64,000 bases of DNA from Blastomyces gilchristii SLH14081 (GCF_000003855.2 NW_003101678.1:2700803-2764802), one strand, 5' to 3'; shown: positions 1 through 13,034, numbered from the stretch's first letter. Notes: a model not told the origin generated them from the letters alone. Numbers and translations are program-made.

Positions 1-1
1 A

Positions 2-670
2 CTTCAACTAGCCGCACGCTTAGCAGCTCAAAAGGAACGGGCTGAAGCCGCCATTTTATCGCCTTCCTCGGGCGACATTTCTAAGCAGACTGAAGCTCCC
101 TCTTCAAGCAACAGTGGCCAATCAGTGAACTACGGTTTTGGCCTTCAATCTATCCTAGATAGCTTCGGATCGCACGCGCAGAGGAATGAGGGATTTGACT
201 CGTCAGCAGTGGGAAATACGTCGCCTTACGACCCATTTACTTCCCCCTTTGCGACATACGGAGGGCCGTCATCCCCTCCATCTTCCCTGTCTAACTTTCC
301 CCAAGTTCACTCGTATTCGTCCAACTCGTCCGACGACGGCGACGACCCGTCGACCGAAGAAGCGGTACAACGGAAAGTTCGACTTCCATTAGAGGTAGAT
401 GATGAAGACGCGGATGAGATGGGTGATATAATCGGGCCTAATGCGGAGCTTGTCTCAGCTTACTCCGACGAGGAGGACGAGACGCTGGTTGGAGAGCCGT
501 TGGCTTATTCCAACTTCTTCGGAAGCGTACCCTTTGGTAGTAGTGCATCGGGGTCTAGGTTCCGGGGTGCCGGTGTTGATATTCTGCATGGCTCAGAAGA
601 TCGACATGACAGCAGCGATGGCGAGGAGGATGATGGCCTTGTAGAGATTTTGGTACCGGGAAGGAAATAA
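2..670 (+). CDS. 3' end of an acidic, serine-rich protein (partial; possibly SAPS/Sit4-associated family)
   Basis: An open frame enters from the left edge and ends at TAA 668-670, giving the last 222 residues of a longer protein. It starts with an Ala/Glu/Arg-rich helical stretch. A Ser/Pro/Tyr-rich disordered segment follows, then Asp/Glu clusters (VDDEDADEMGD, YSDEEDETLVGEP, SSDGEEDDG). There is no membrane segment or enzyme motif in the visible part. An acidic tail with a 'GP..ELVSAYSDEEDE' stretch reminds me of the C-termini of fungal SAPS (Sit4 phosphatase-associated) proteins, but that is recollection, not proof. The folded domain would lie upstream of the window. The next gene, complex I 51 kDa, starts 940 bp downstream on the same strand. 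I am confident this is coding, less so about the family. Confidence 0.6.
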   Translation, partial: LQLAARLAAQKERAEAAILSPSSGDISKQTEAPSSSNSGQSVNYGFGLQSILDSFGSHAQRNEGFDSSAVGNTSPYDPFTSPFATYGGPSSPPSSLSNFPQVHSYSSNSSDDGDDPSTEEAVQRKVRLPLEVDDEDADEMGDIIGPNAELVSAYSDEEDETLVGEPLAYSNFFGSVPFGSSASGSRFRGAGVDILHGSEDRHDSSDGEEDDGLVEILVPGRK

Positions 671-732
671 TGATCCATTTCCTTTTGGCATATATGACTG
701 TCTTACGCGTTTGATGCATTCCGCCCCTGTTT

Positions 733-734
733 TT

Positions 735-830
<96 letters not shown>

Positions 831-836
831 TTTCTT
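733..836. repeat. (TTTC)n microsatellite grading into poly-T-rich DNA
   Basis: About 25 uninterrupted copies of the tetranucleotide TTTC follow the stop codon of the upstream gene. They degrade into TTTTTC and TTCG-like variants up to about 895. It lies in the presumed 3' UTR or terminator of the upstream gene. Confidence 0.95.
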
Positions 837-1415
837 TTTCTTTTTTTTCTTTTTCTTTTTCTTTTTTTTCCGTTTCGTTTCGTTTCTCTTTTTTTCTTAA
901 TCTTTTGCTTATGGGTGTTGTTTTAAGAGGCGTTTTGTCCCCATCCCCAAGATGCTGGCTTTTCCATCATGTACTTCCCTGCTATCCCCCTTCCCTGTTA
1001 CCCGTTACTCATTATAAACCCAAAAAGAAAGCCGATTATATTTCTCCTCCATTCCATTGGTTGAGACAAGTGGTTTGACTCTGTACAACATATATTGTAT
1101 ATACCTTCCTCATTATTTCCTCTTGTGCATATTTTGCTTCCCCGGTGTTGGATTTTAGCTGTGTCGCTGTTTTGTTGTTTACAGAGTTATTTCTTACTGG
1201 ATTTTGATCTATTTTTCTTTTTTAAATTCCATGACGTCATCTTGAGCTTCTGGATTTGATTTCCCCTTAGCCAATTCCCATTGAACCTTCAATTCAAATT
1301 TATATCAATGACAATAACGCCCACCATGTTTTCAGACATCAATCCTCCCCAATTTAAGGTTGCTACCCGCTTCCCAAAATTGCCGCAGCCGAAGTAGCGG
1401 TGACTAAGCTGCACC

Positions 1416-1437
1416 CACGTGACTCGACTGCACCAAT
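1416..1437 (+). promoter_or_regulatory. CACGTG E-box and CCAAT box upstream of complex I gene
   Basis: CACGTG lies at 1416-1421 and CCAAT at 1433-1437, about 170-190 bp before the ATG at 1609. In fungi CCAAT is bound by the HAP/AnCF complex, which controls many respiratory genes, so the position suits a complex I subunit. Both motifs are short and could occur by chance. Confidence 0.35.
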
Positions 1438-1608
1438 CACATCCGCCGCAAAAGTAACCCCATCCCGAGTTTCCATCAGCCAAATTCACCCAGAACGAAA
1501 CGGCAAAACAACGTCCAACCGCCATCTCTTCTCCCTCCCGTCAATTCCTTCTCCCTCCAATTTCCCCCGCATTGTTATCGGCTCAATTGGAGAGCACAAG
1601 GAGGCATC

Positions 1609-3342
1609 ATGATCTCTCGGGCGGCGGCTCCCTCTACACACTCCTTCTCCCACCTTACTCCTCGCACACTTCACACGGCAGCAACCTCATCCTCCTACCT
1701 CGCTTCATCCCAGGCCGCCCGACAACCTCGACGAAACCAGCAGCAACACCGAGGCCTTGCTACTGTCCAAGATGCAACTGCAACACCGCCTCCCCGGGCA
1801 TACGGTGGCCTGAAAGACCAGGACCGGATATTCCAAAACCTGTATGGCAATCATGGCGCGGACTTGAAAACGGCGATGAAGTTCGGCGATTGGTATAAAA
1901 CGAAGGAAATTATGTTGAAGGGACATGACTGGGTATGCGTTTTCCGGGGTTGTAGAACTGGAGTGCTTTAGGCGTTTTCAAGGACTTGCGAACTGATGGC
2001 TTTTCAGATTATTTCGGAGATTAAGGCATCCGGGCTAAGAGGTAGAGGTGGTGCTGGTTTCCCTTCTGGTTTGAAATGGGTACGTGGACTTTGAATCGCC
2101 GAACTTTGCGGTGCATAGTGCTGTATACCGGTGGTGCGTTATGCTGACCCAATCGCACGTTTCAATCGGTGATATTTGTAGTCTTTTATGAACTTCAAGG
2201 ACTGGGATAAAGATAATAAGCCTAGATACCTTGTTGTGAATGCTGACGAGGGCGAACCGGGGACTTGCAAAGACCGAGAAATTATGCGAAAGGATCCTCA
2301 TAAGCTTATCGAGGGCTGTCTCGTGGCTGGACGTGCGATGAATGCTACCGCCGCCTACATCTATATCCGTGGCGAATTCTACAACGAGGCTACCTCTGTA
2401 CAGCGCGCCATCCAGGAAGCTTACCAGGCTGGTTTGATCGGCAAGAACGCCTGCGGGTCCGGTTATGATTTCGACGTCTATCTTCACCGGGGAATGGGCG
2501 CTTATATCTGCGGCGAGGAAACTTCCTTGATCGAGTCCCTTGAAGGAAAGGCCGGAAAACCCCGCCTGAAGCCCCCTTTCCCGGCTGCCGTCGGTCTCTT
2601 CGGTTGCCCCAGCACAGTCGCCAACGTTGAAACGGTTGCTGTGGCGCCAACCATCTGCCGTCGTGGAGGTAAATGGTTCGCCTCGTTCGGGCGTGAGCGA
2701 AATCAGGGAACCAAACTATTCTGTATCTCCGGGCACGTCAACAACCCATGCACCGTTGAAGAGGAAATGTCCATCCCACTCCGCGAGCTTATTGAACGCC
2801 ACTGCGGTGGTGTGCGAGGGGGATGGGATAACCTCCTCGCCGTTATTCCAGGCGGGTCATCGACTCCAATCCTTCCGAAGCACGTTTGTGATGACCAACT
2901 GATGGACTTCGACGCTCTCAAGGACGCGCAATCCGGCCTTGGGACCGCAGCCGTGATCGTCATGGATAAATCCACCGACGTTGTGGCCGCCATCTCGCGC
3001 CTGTCCGCATTCTACAAGCACGAGAGCTGCGGCCAATGCACACCCTGCCGCGAGGGAAGCAAGTGGACCTACCAGATGATGAAGCGTTTCGAGAGCGGCC
3101 AGGCTCGCGAACGGGAAATCGACATGCTTCAGGAGCTCACGAAGCAGGTTGAAGGCCATACCATCTGCGCTCTCGGCGAGGCTTTCGCGTGGCCCATCCA
3201 AGGCCTGATTCGTCATTTCAGACCAGAGCTCGAGGCTAGAATACGCAAGTATGAGCAGGAACATGGTGGCAAGCAGGCATTTGCTGGCGGCTGGGACCCA
3301 CAGGCGCGTGTGGAGGGGAAGCTCATTTCTCCTGGTCAATAA
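1609..3342 (+). CDS. nuo51: NADH:ubiquinone oxidoreductase 51 kDa subunit (complex I, FMN/NADH-binding)
   Basis: This subunit oxidises NADH and passes electrons through FMN and a 4Fe-4S cluster at the tip of the complex I peripheral arm, in the mitochondrial matrix. Exons are 1609-1932, 2008-2079 and 2182-3342, joined in phase 0, giving 518 aa; bacterial and animal homologues are somewhat shorter. The first ~55 residues are rich in Ser, Arg and Ala with no acidic residue, as in a mitochondrial presequence. Residues 117-132 form the glycine-rich FMN loop ([16 protein letters not shown]). The NADH-site stretch NADEGEPGT follows. The cluster ligands are C415, C418, C421 ([11 protein letters not shown]) and C461 (TICALGEA). 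The ATG at 1609 begins the presequence. A CCAAT box sits upstream. All key residues are intact. Confidence 0.97.
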
Positions 3343-4446
3343 AAATAAAGGACGTATGTAAATGTAATATATACTTATAGTGGCTTGGGTTCCTGGAGGG
3401 GGAACGAGGGTTAGGTTTAGCTTGAAGCATCTCCGTGAACGAGAGCAGTGGTAATGGGAGAGCGCTTTTTGCTATGGATAAACATTATCACCACCTCTTC
3501 ACTACTCGACTAGGAGATGAATGTCCCGTTCACTACTTCACTGGAAGGAGATGCACCTCCCACTTTTGACTAGATATTTTCCTTTATTTGTGCTTGTGCT
3601 ATACATTTCTTCTTCATTTTTCTTCTTCATTTTTCATTTTTTTCTCATTTTTTATTCTGCTTGCTTATCTGCGCATTTCAGTTTCCCTTTCTCATTTACC
3701 CTAACAAGTTCCTGCCTTTTTTTGATACCGAAGGCTAAAAGAAGTACAAAAGATACTCATATTCTCAGATGGTTTCACTCTTCATTTCTTGTAGATATCA
3801 CCACCTTTCTTTTTCAGCCCAGGCTCACTCAGAACTTGGGGTGGAGCGCAGCGTGCAGGACAAATTTCAAGATAGGAGGAGAGAGTTGGCTAATCGTGCC
3901 TGTGTGCCAGCAATACCAGCGGTGCCTATGCGGCGCTCCACAATAAATTCACTTGCACATTGAACTTGAGAAACCCATTGTGTGAAATAACATTGTGGTG
4001 AAGCGCCCTATGACAGGGGAGTTAGTGAAATAAATATATAGATAGATCTACTTGGTCCCAGAATGGTCAGTTAAGGTGTAACCTCTCCCGATACCGATTA
4101 CTCTCTCTCATTTCTAACCACGTTCTAGAGCAGTGAACAGAAACCAACTTATGATTATAGAACTATCTAATTCAAAAAGCACATGCTTGAGAGAAAAATA
4201 TTAAAAATAACTACAGATTTTATAAATAATAGAACAAGCCGAAGGCAATAATGCATTTGCCAACCAAGCGTACAGACTTTCATAGAATCACAAGGAAGTA
4301 AAATATCCATCAATCCATCTGTGAAAACAACCAATCTATCAAAACATCCCGCTTGCCAATAAGAAGCAAAAAAAGAAAAAAAACCTTTATGGCATGTACC
4401 CATTTCACATTAATTCCTGCTGTTCCATAAGTCGAACAGAAACCGC
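3343..4446. other. Intergenic between convergent genes
   Basis: This is the shared 3' region of the complex I subunit gene (plus) and the Nup98-Nup96 gene (minus). It contains a T-rich stretch around 3600-3730 and AT-rich sequence near 4150-4400. ORFs such as 3521-3946 are pyrimidine-driven and lack any recognisable domain. I see no RNA gene. Confidence 0.6.
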
Positions 4447-7400
4447 TCAGTGGGCAGTGGCCATGATTATATTGTAATACCGCCTGCTCATCTCCGCTGT
4501 GTGCAAGAGTCGAGTATCCTGTGTCAGCAGCAAATTGAGAATAGCTGAGGGCTCGATAGTCTGAATATATAAGGTTAGTTCGCCGTTATTTTCCCACTTG
4601 TGCAAAACAAAAAACACGAAACGAAAAAAAAAGGAGCGCGGAGAGAGAAAACTCACACTTCTAGTGTCCCTTGCACACCACCCAGCCACAACATGGCTAA
4701 TCTCCCTAAATGCCACCGTCTCCTCCAAACTAACAGAGGCGGACGATGGTGAATCCCTATTCTCATCCTTATCCATATCCCTACCCTTCTCACTCTCCAT
4801 CTTGAGCCCCAAAGCCGCCAGAGCAGAAACCAACCTCTTCAACCGCGACGGCTCACGTCGTGCACCCTTGGCCGTGATCAGATGCAAGAAGTCATCATAG
4901 ATGGCTCCACCAGTAACCCAACCCCGCACCTTGCGCTCAGGAGACTCGCCAAATCCAGAAAGCAATGTTCCAAGCGTCGCATAGTCACGCTCAATGACCG
5001 TCCTGGGCCCGACGAGCCGGCGGAATGTCTCATGTGCTTCGTTCCAGTGTTTCGCGTTAATGAGGTACTGCACTTCGCTCGACGGATCGCACTGGGCTCG
5101 GGCATATAGTGCCTTGGCTACCCAGATCCAGCTGGTGGGGACTTGGAGGTCGCCTACGATATAATTCCACAAGGGGTTTGGGGTTCCATCGTCGAAAGTG
5201 CGGACAGGAAGCCATGCGGCAAAGCGAGAGAGGAGCTCTTTAATGCTACGTTCTCGCTGGGAGGAGTTTAGGAGATGTTCTAGGACGAAGATGCTTGAAG
5301 GGAATTGTTCGAGCGCTGCGAGCTCCCAGGCATAATCCCATGTTAACTGATCCCCTCGAGCTTCGTTGATGACCGCTGCATCAAGATGTCCCATCAACGC
5401 CTGTAAGTGATGGAATAGCTGGAACGAAAACCGATTACGCAGGGGGGTGCCGGAAAGCGCGTCTGGCAAAATTGCTTCAGGCAGATGGATTGGCGGAATT
5501 TTGCGATTTTCCTGCCGGCCCACGACCGCCGTGAATGATTTCAGCATAACCCATAGAGGAGACTCGAGAGGGTCATCACGACTAGAATCTCCAGATACAG
5601 CTGAAAAGGGGTATGCTGGCTCATTTCCATGGGTAATATCGTGGTGAAATAGCTCTACGGCAGCCTCGATAGAAGCCCCTTCGTCAATACCGTACCAGAG
5701 CCGAAGCCCGAACGCCTGGATCCAGTCAAGCTCGAAGCGCTCAGACAGGTAAAAAGTTGACGCTCTATCCTCAAGGGCGCCACCAGGTTTTCCATCACTC
5801 CGCAAGCAATTTCCAGCAAGCAACTCATAAAGGGCTCGAATGGGCTCGGTCATTTCAGAATAAACATTATGTTTACGCCATGATTCGATCTGCTCTTGCA
5901 TATCACGGCGCACTGTGCTATTGCGGCCAATTTGCGGGATGAGGGTCGCTAGATGAAGGTTTCTACTTTCCACAAGAGTTTTGCAAGCTTCATCAATGCG
6001 ATTGGAGCAAAGGTAAGCAATTGCACGCTCTTCAGGAGACTCGATATTGGCAATTTCGTTGGAATGTCGGTCACGTATGATAGATTGCCAGAGCCGACTA
6101 AGTCTGTCTTTCTTGATACGATGGAGATATTGATGGCGCAAATTTTTGGGAACCCCAGCCGATATATCATCGTGAATGTCGTCGTTGAAGAGAACATTGG
6201 CAAGTTGCCAAACTTGTCTCTCTAAATCGCCCGCTGGGGAATTATCTCTGACAGTGTCCGCCAAAGCGGAAAAATCTACCTTGGACAATCGGGCAAAAGG
6301 TACGTTATCAATAACGAGGATGTTGGTTCTGGATTTTTGTTCATCTAAGGTACTTGGGGGCTAAACGCATTATAAATCAGCAGGGGTACATCACCAAATT
6401 GGATATCATAGGCTATCTATCACATACTGAAGTTGGTTGGTCATATTTATGGAGCACAATGGTTCTCCCATCAGAAGAAAGAGCGCCTGCTTGGTTCCAC
6501 GGCGCCTCGGATCGACCAATGGAGCCAGGAATTCTCGGGCAAATAAGGTTATCCATACAACCAAACTTGGGCTTAAAGGAGTTATGGAACATAATATCGT
6601 TCTCAGACATGTCCTTGACATTACCGCCAACTGTTTTGGATTGTTTCGGATAAGGCCACTAGAAAGTAAAAAAGAGAGAGGATTCAGCATATCGATTTCT
6701 TCAATTCGATTTACTACCTAGGTACGAAGAAGCAGAACGCAAAATAATATCCAAAAAACAAAGGGGAAGGATACATAAATACAATTTTGTCGCCAAGTCG
6801 AGAGGAAGGGTGAAAAAACACAACAAACGAAGAAAGAGAAAAAAATTTCAAATTAACAAACATCAGTAAAGAAGGGAGTTCAAACCTGGAAACCCTTAGC
6901 CTTCGCATCCTTATGCGGTCTCCCCTGTCCACCACTACTTTTTGCCTGTGGAAATAGCGAATTCATAAGATCTATGCTTGTCGCGAAGCCTGCAGTTTCC
7001 CGAGCGGGTCTGGTAGATTTCGTTGGGGTACTACCACCGTCTTCATTATTTAGGTCTGTGAACACATTTCCTTGAATTTCACGAAGTGCCTGTCGATTTT
7101 GCTTTCGGGGGCTAATGGTTCGTTGCAACTGCTCGGCCCAGTTTCCGCCTAAGTCAAGGTGCGCCTGAGACGGAGTTCCATGTTGCTGATCTGGTCGCTG
7201 AAAAGTAGTAGTGGGCTTCAAGGGACTGCTGTGCATCATCTGCTCCATGGAATGATCAGGTGCAGGAAAGGCACCGACCATTGTCACATCCAGTTCATTG
7301 TCGTCTTCGGATAGGCCTTCTAATTCCGTACCATCTTGACTATTGGTTTGCTCGAGACTGCCGGTTTCAGAACGGGATGCGCTGGAACGGTCGTCATCTA

Positions 7401-10400
7401 AAAAAGAGTCCTGGTCTAGTTCCTCCTCATCGGTATCCATCGCTTGATCCTCCATTCCCCCATCATTCCCGCCCTGGCCAAGAAACGCCCCAGGAACAAG
7501 CTTCCGTTTCTTGAACTCAAACGTATCGTCCTCCATTCCGGTTGTGGAATCATCCATGTACGACTCGTTGAGAGAGATGGTGGAATCGAACTCAGAGTTT
7601 GCGAAGGACGACTGTGTGGGAGTTTGGGTTTGAGCCTTTGGAGTAGGAGTGTCAGGAGGAGGCGCACTCAAAGTGCTTTGATCAAAGTTCTCACCTTCAT
7701 CATCATCGTCATCATAATCTAGGCCATAAGTCGTGAAATGAGGCACTTTAAACACCCAGGTTCCAGTAAGCTTCTCATAGGCGATAAACTCGGTATTCGT
7801 AACTCTCTTTAATCGTTCGACATGTCTATCGAAGGTTGGGCCGCTCGTCATGTGCGACGGGGCTTTCTTATCCCTACCTCTAGGCCAGGAGTTTTCAATT
7901 CGTAGGGTGGAAGGGACATTTAGGCCTTTGCCTCGAGGTGGTTTAGTCACATCATCGGGGTAAACTGTAATTGACCGGGTGCCAATTTTAATAAACTTAT
8001 CGAACAGTGAGTCGAGATCAACAGTAGTAAGATCCACAGGCTCATCGAAAGTGACAGAACCACAGCCCGCACGCCCGACAGTAAAGCCAACAAAGCATTT
8101 CTGCTGTTCTCGGGGTAACTTGCTAAGTTCAGATCGAGTAGGCTTCATCCAATATTCCCCAGGTTTGGGATCACCACCGGGAGCCTTGGCAGGAACTTCA
8201 CCAGGGGGCGAAACAGCTGCGCCATCTTGCTCACGCCCCTCGGGAACAATAGAAAGCTCATTGCCTCGAACCTGTTCCATTTCAGGTACATTGCTGGCAG
8301 CTCCGTTGACGCCATTCACATCCTTGACCGTGCCATTTGTTCCATTTACTCCAGCGGGTTGCTTTCGAGATGAGCGCAAGAAGCCCAGCTCCTCTGCAGT
8401 CGGTTCAGGGCTCTCAGTCTCAACACGAACAACAGAACCATCGGCCTCAGCTCCAGAATCTCCGCCAGTAGTTTGAGAATCAAAGCTAACTTTCTTCTTG
8501 AGCTTGCTTGATCCTTGATCCTCGCCGTTGGTAAGAGAAGGCGACTGGGTGGAACGCGAGAACAAGTCAGTTCGAAGGCTACGATCAATGGTAAGCCGTT
8601 TGAGATTTGCATTCGAGTATCGTGAGGTTCCAGCTGAGAATGCGCCAGGGGACAAGATGCTATCCGTACTGCCATCGAAGGTTTTCCGGAGATTACTAGT
8701 GGACATGCTTTTGTTGAAGCTACGTCCAAGACTGCCGCCACGTAAACTTCCACCAAGGAGGCTACTGCTCAAAGCACTCGGAGTACTATAGCTGCTGGAT
8801 GGTGTGCCATAAGTGGAGTAAGAAAACCCATAACCTTGACGAGTTGGCGGTGTGATGAGACGATTGGCAGCACTAGGTGAAATTTTGTAAACTGGCAAGG
8901 GTGTTCGCTGTTTTTGGCGGATGGTAGCAGACAACGGAGTAGCCAATGGGCCTGGCGATGGGGCATTTGGAGGTGGCAGACCGGAAAATATCGACTGACT
9001 ACCGTACGGATTTCCGTCAAGAAGAGAAGCCTGCAAACCAGTAGCCTGCTGTTGTTGAGGTTGCTGCGACTGGTTTAGCAAGCTGCTTCCGAAGCCTCCA
9101 ACAGGCTGTTGTTGTTGCTGCTGCTGAGGCTGGCCCGCTCCTCCCAAGTTAAACAAACTGGTGCCACCACCTGTAGCATTGGCGGTTTGTCCAAAAGCAG
9201 GCTGCGTAGTGGAACCTCCGAAGAGGCTTGGCTTCTGCTGTTGTTGAGCTTGGCTTCCAAAGAGGCTTGTGCCAGCTTGTTGTGTATTTTGGGCCCCGAA
9301 GCCTGAAAAGGGGGTAGTTCCCGTGGTGGTCTGCCCAGCGTTTAAATTACCAAATAGGCTTGGTTTCTGTTCCTGCTGTTGCTGCTGCTGATTACCACCT
9401 CCAAAGAGACTGGTGGTGCCAGTTTGTTGATTGGCGGTATTTCCGAAAAGGGATGTACCTTGTTGAGGCTGTTGTTGGGCAGTCTGACCGAATAACCCAG
9501 AGGTGCCGGTAGTTGCGCCACCAAATGGGTTCGTGCTTGGTTGCTGTTGCTGGGTGGTTGTGCCTCCAAATCCTCCGAATAAGGGTTTACTTGGGGTTTG
9601 GGCTTGAGTTTGTCCGAATCCGAAGCCGGTACCGGTCGTCTGCTGTTGGCCTTGCTGCTGCCCAAAAGCGGGGGCCGTGGCCGTTGTACCGCCAAATGGC
9701 GAAGCGCTAGTTGTAGTTGTACCCTGTTGCCCAAATCCGCCAAACGCGCTTCCTGTGCCACCGAAAGCGGGTCTATTTTGTTGGGTGCCGCTTCCGAAAA
9801 GCGTTGCACCGCTCAGGTTACTCGTTGAGCCGAAGCCTCCGGTTGTTGCTGTGGTACCAAATCCGCTAGGTTGCGATGTGGTGGCTGCGCCGAATAATGA
9901 AGTGGCTGGTTTCGATGCACCGAATAGTGGGTTGGATGTACCGGTGCCGAAGCCAGTTGTCTGAGTTTGCCCGAATCCGGTTGGAGCAGTCGTAGCAGAA
10001 GCTCCAAAAGGGGTGGTTGTTGTCGAGGCGCCAAATGCTCCGGTAGTTGGTGGTTGTTGTTGTTGTTGCCCGAACCCCCCAAAAGCAGAGGATCCAAATC
10101 CCGTCTGTCCAGTGGTGGTGCCATATCTCCGCCCGTGTTGGTAATCAGCAACTCGAAGTTCCTATTTCCTAGTTAGTAACTGGAAGCAGCAAGTAGGAAA
10201 AGCGGAAAAATCGCCCAAAAAAAGCATACCTCAAAGGAATACTTGGAATATGGCGCCATCGCGCTTATGGTTTGGTAATGACTGGTAATGCTGGAACCCT
10301 GATCCTTTTCCGTGTATGCGCTGAATGGAGGATTTGCTGTGCCCTCGGCAGGTGGAACAGCACCACTCAAAGCAGTACCACTCGCGCCAAATGCAGAACC

Positions 10401-11676
10401 AGCTTGCCCAAAAGCAGTTCCTCCGGTTGCAGTTCCACCAAACATAGAACTTCCCTGGCCAGCGCTCCCAAATCCGGTTTGCTGTGGCTGTTGCTGGGTA
10501 CTCCCAAAAACGCCGGTGCCAGTGGTCCCAGTAGCAGTGCCTCCAAATCCCGTTCCTCCACTTCCAAAGCCTGAACCGCCAAACGTCGTACTAGGTGTGC
10601 TGGACGCTCCGAAAAGATTGCCACCGGTGGTTGTAGTTCCAGCTCCAAATCCTTTATTTTGCGATCCGAACATAGGATTTGATTGTGCAGTGTTCATGCC
10701 GAATCCTGGAGAAGAGGAAAAAGAAGACGGGGTCAGTTCACAGTGTCCATTTGAATAAAATATGAAGCAGAGGAAGATCGCAAGGCCAGCAAACACATAT
10801 TCGTAATATATATATTGGTGGACAAGCGGTAAAATGTAGGGAAAAGGCTATCCTTCGGAAACACCAAGATCAAAGCGGCATCATCCTCGACAAGATAAGT
10901 GAGTCCACGCCGAGATTGTGCCAGATATTTCAAGGAATGTACTTTGACCAATCCTGGATGGTTCGCCCAGAAGGATAGCGTTCGAAACAAGCAACAATAT
11001 GCAAAATCACACTTTTGGGTTTTGCGCGGCCATTTTTGGCATGGACCGGAGAAAGTCAAAGAAGGCTGATTTGGTTTGCCAAAGACAGAGCTCAAGAAAC
11101 ATAAAAAATCTACGTCGAGTATCGGGTAGACTGGTAACGACGTACCTCCTCCTGAGCCGAAGCCGCCAGAAGTGCTTCCAAACGCACTGCCTGTATTTCC
11201 TGTGCCGCCGAAGGGGGACGATGTTGTTCCGAAGCCTAGACGATTGGTAAAATCGCGTCAGACGGACATCTGGTTGCTTAATTTCTGTTTCTTGCTTTCT
11301 TGGTTTTTTTTTCCCCTCTTCCTTTCCATGGCGTTCCAGCGGCGTCCGGGGGTTCATCCTTGTCGACATAAGTCGAACGACGAGAGGGGAAGAACCAAGA
11401 TCCGGGGAAGTTGCCGCCAAAGTTTCGCCGAAGTAGAGATTCCGTATCCACCAAAGAAAAGAAAAAGGGCATTGAAAAGGGAAAGTAAGGGAAGGGAAGG
11501 TGAGAAGAAGTCGAGGGTAAAGCAAAATGGCAAACAAAGGGAGTGGAGGAAGAGGCATATAACCTACCAGTTCCAGTCGAAGAGCCACCGAATCCTGTTC
11601 CGGATCCAAATCCAGTTCCCTGCTGCTGATTTCCCGTCCCAAACCCTCCGAAGGAGGAGCCTGTGTTGAAAGCCAT
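4447..11676 (-). CDS. sonB: Nup98-Nup96 nucleoporin precursor (Nup145/SonB), self-cleaving
   Basis: This precursor yields two nuclear-pore subunits: the FG-repeat Nup98 and the scaffold Nup96 of the Y (Nup84/Nup107) complex. Exons, in gene order, are 11676-11568, 11235-11146, 10705-10230, 10161-6886, 6658-6428, 6360-4657 and 4560-4447. They total 6000 nt (1999 aa) and stay in frame at every junction. FG and GLFG repeats with poly-Gln spacers fill residues 1 to about 650. They are interrupted near residues 195-240 by a GLEBS-like Gle2/Rae1-binding segment (SFEELRVADY) split by an intron. The autoproteolytic domain (FVGFTVGRAGCGSVTF) ends at VPHF|TTYGL, so cleavage is expected between F1034 and T1035. 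An acidic linker follows, then helical Nup96. Intron donor 6885 (gtttga) is weak. Confidence in identity is high; individual exon ends were chosen by eye. Confidence 0.93.
7732..7740 (-). other. Autoproteolysis site HF|T of the Nup98 domain
   Basis: The codons CAT TTC ACG (minus strand, 7740-7732) encode His-Phe-Thr within VPHFTTYGL, directly before an Asp-rich linker. In Nup98 family proteins cleavage occurs after HF, with a Ser or Thr nucleophile. Here the nucleophile would be Thr1035. The position and context match; cleavage itself is inferred. Confidence 0.85.
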
Positions 11677-12838
11677 GACGAAACACTGACTGGCTTTAGG
11701 TGTCTCTCTCTCTCTATAACTTAACTGCGCAATTTCGCTTTTACAGGAAGAACAATATCAGTTCTCCGCCACGTCAACAGGGCCGATCCATAAACGATTA
11801 AAACGGGTCGAAGCTGGTTATCGAAGGTAGATATATTAAAGAGTCGTTAGGTTTTAGCCTGGGAGGGATGGGCTTGGAGGCGAAATATAGTTCACGACTC
11901 GAAGCAAAGCAGATGCGATGATGCTGAAACGCGGAGAAGGGGCGAAAACTCTGTGTTTTGATGGAGAGCAACGAAGATCATAGAAGAGAGTAGAAAGAAA
12001 ATGCGATTTAGCAAGATTAAATAAAGAGGAGTCGAGGGGATTTGTGACTTTGCCACAGCTGTGGAGAAGGAAAAAAAAGACGAAGGCGGGGGAGGTGGTG
12101 AAGGGTGAAGCTGGTGGGTGAAGCTGAGGTTGAGGATAGACGTTGTTCGGGTGAAGAAGGCAAACACGCGAGTTTGCGGCAACAGCGGGGGCATCGCTTA
12201 GCTGGCTGTTTGAGGTAAGGAGGCTCGGGTCAGGTGACGCGGCTATGCCTAAAATCGACAGCGTGTCGGCGCTAGGCAGCATTCAGCCATGTATCTTCCT
12301 TGGCAGATGCATGTCCGATATCAAATATAATAATCATAGTTCGCTGTAAATAAATAAATATACTGGACCAGGTCTCCATTGTAATCTATCGATGAATCAT
12401 AATACACACGTGAACATAAGACTCAGAAGATCATGACCACCTACGGACAGGACAAGGCGACTCTTCACGCTCAGTCCACGCAGCAATGGGCTAGGGAATG
12501 CCTAAAAACCATGACCAACTAACAAGGTCAACTTCTAACCACATGCCTAACCATACATATCTAATAAGAATCGTAACAGGGAAAGATAAAATCGGTGGGG
12601 CACGCAATTCAGGCTTTTCGCGATAAAAAAAAAATAAAAAAAATAGCACAAAAGCAATAATAGCAGGTGGCTTCAATACAACCAAGGACAGGGAGGTGTA
12701 TAATACTAAAAAACTGCCATCTATCTCCGTTGGTGTTTTGTGTTGGTTTGGGGCCCCTTTTAGTTCCCTTCTGTGGCACTCCATACTCCCCATCATTTAT
12801 TCGTTTTACGGCGTGTCCGCGGGTATATATCTTTCGCT
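11677..12838. other. Intergenic upstream of Nup98-96 and downstream of acetyl-CoA synthetase
   Basis: This contains the Nup98-Nup96 promoter/5' UTR (from 11677 rightwards, minus strand), with a CT repeat near 11703-11716, and the 3' flank of the acetyl-CoA synthetase gene. Minus-strand ORFs at 11854-12282 are pyrimidine-rich and show no domain. I see no RNA gene. Confidence 0.55.
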
Positions 12839-12993
12839 TTATTCATTCATTTTATTTTTATTTTCATTATTTTGGAAAACAAAAGAAATACCCTTCTTCT
12901 TCTTTGAAGCATGGTAAGTATCGATGATTTTCGCAACAACACTTGGGTCGGATAGCTAAAGTAACTCCGATTAGTATTCCCTTCACAAGCCCC

Positions 12994-13034
<41 letters not shown>

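Larger units (their letters stand above)
671..1608. other. Intergenic: microsatellite then complex I gene promoter/5' UTR
   Basis: This is non-coding between the two plus-strand genes. The first part is dominated by the TTTC microsatellite annotated separately. The rest is unremarkable until a CACGTG at 1416-1421 and a CCAAT box at 1433-1437 upstream of the 51 kDa subunit gene. Short ORFs here overlap each other and show no family features. Confidence 0.6.

Noticed and set aside
711..926. 71-codon ORF rich in Phe, Leu and Ser
   Set aside because: Translation of the TTTC microsatellite.
11007..11669. Long ORFs on both strands at the 5' end of the Nup98-Nup96 gene
   Set aside because: They run through introns of the nucleoporin gene and lack FG or other family features in those frames.
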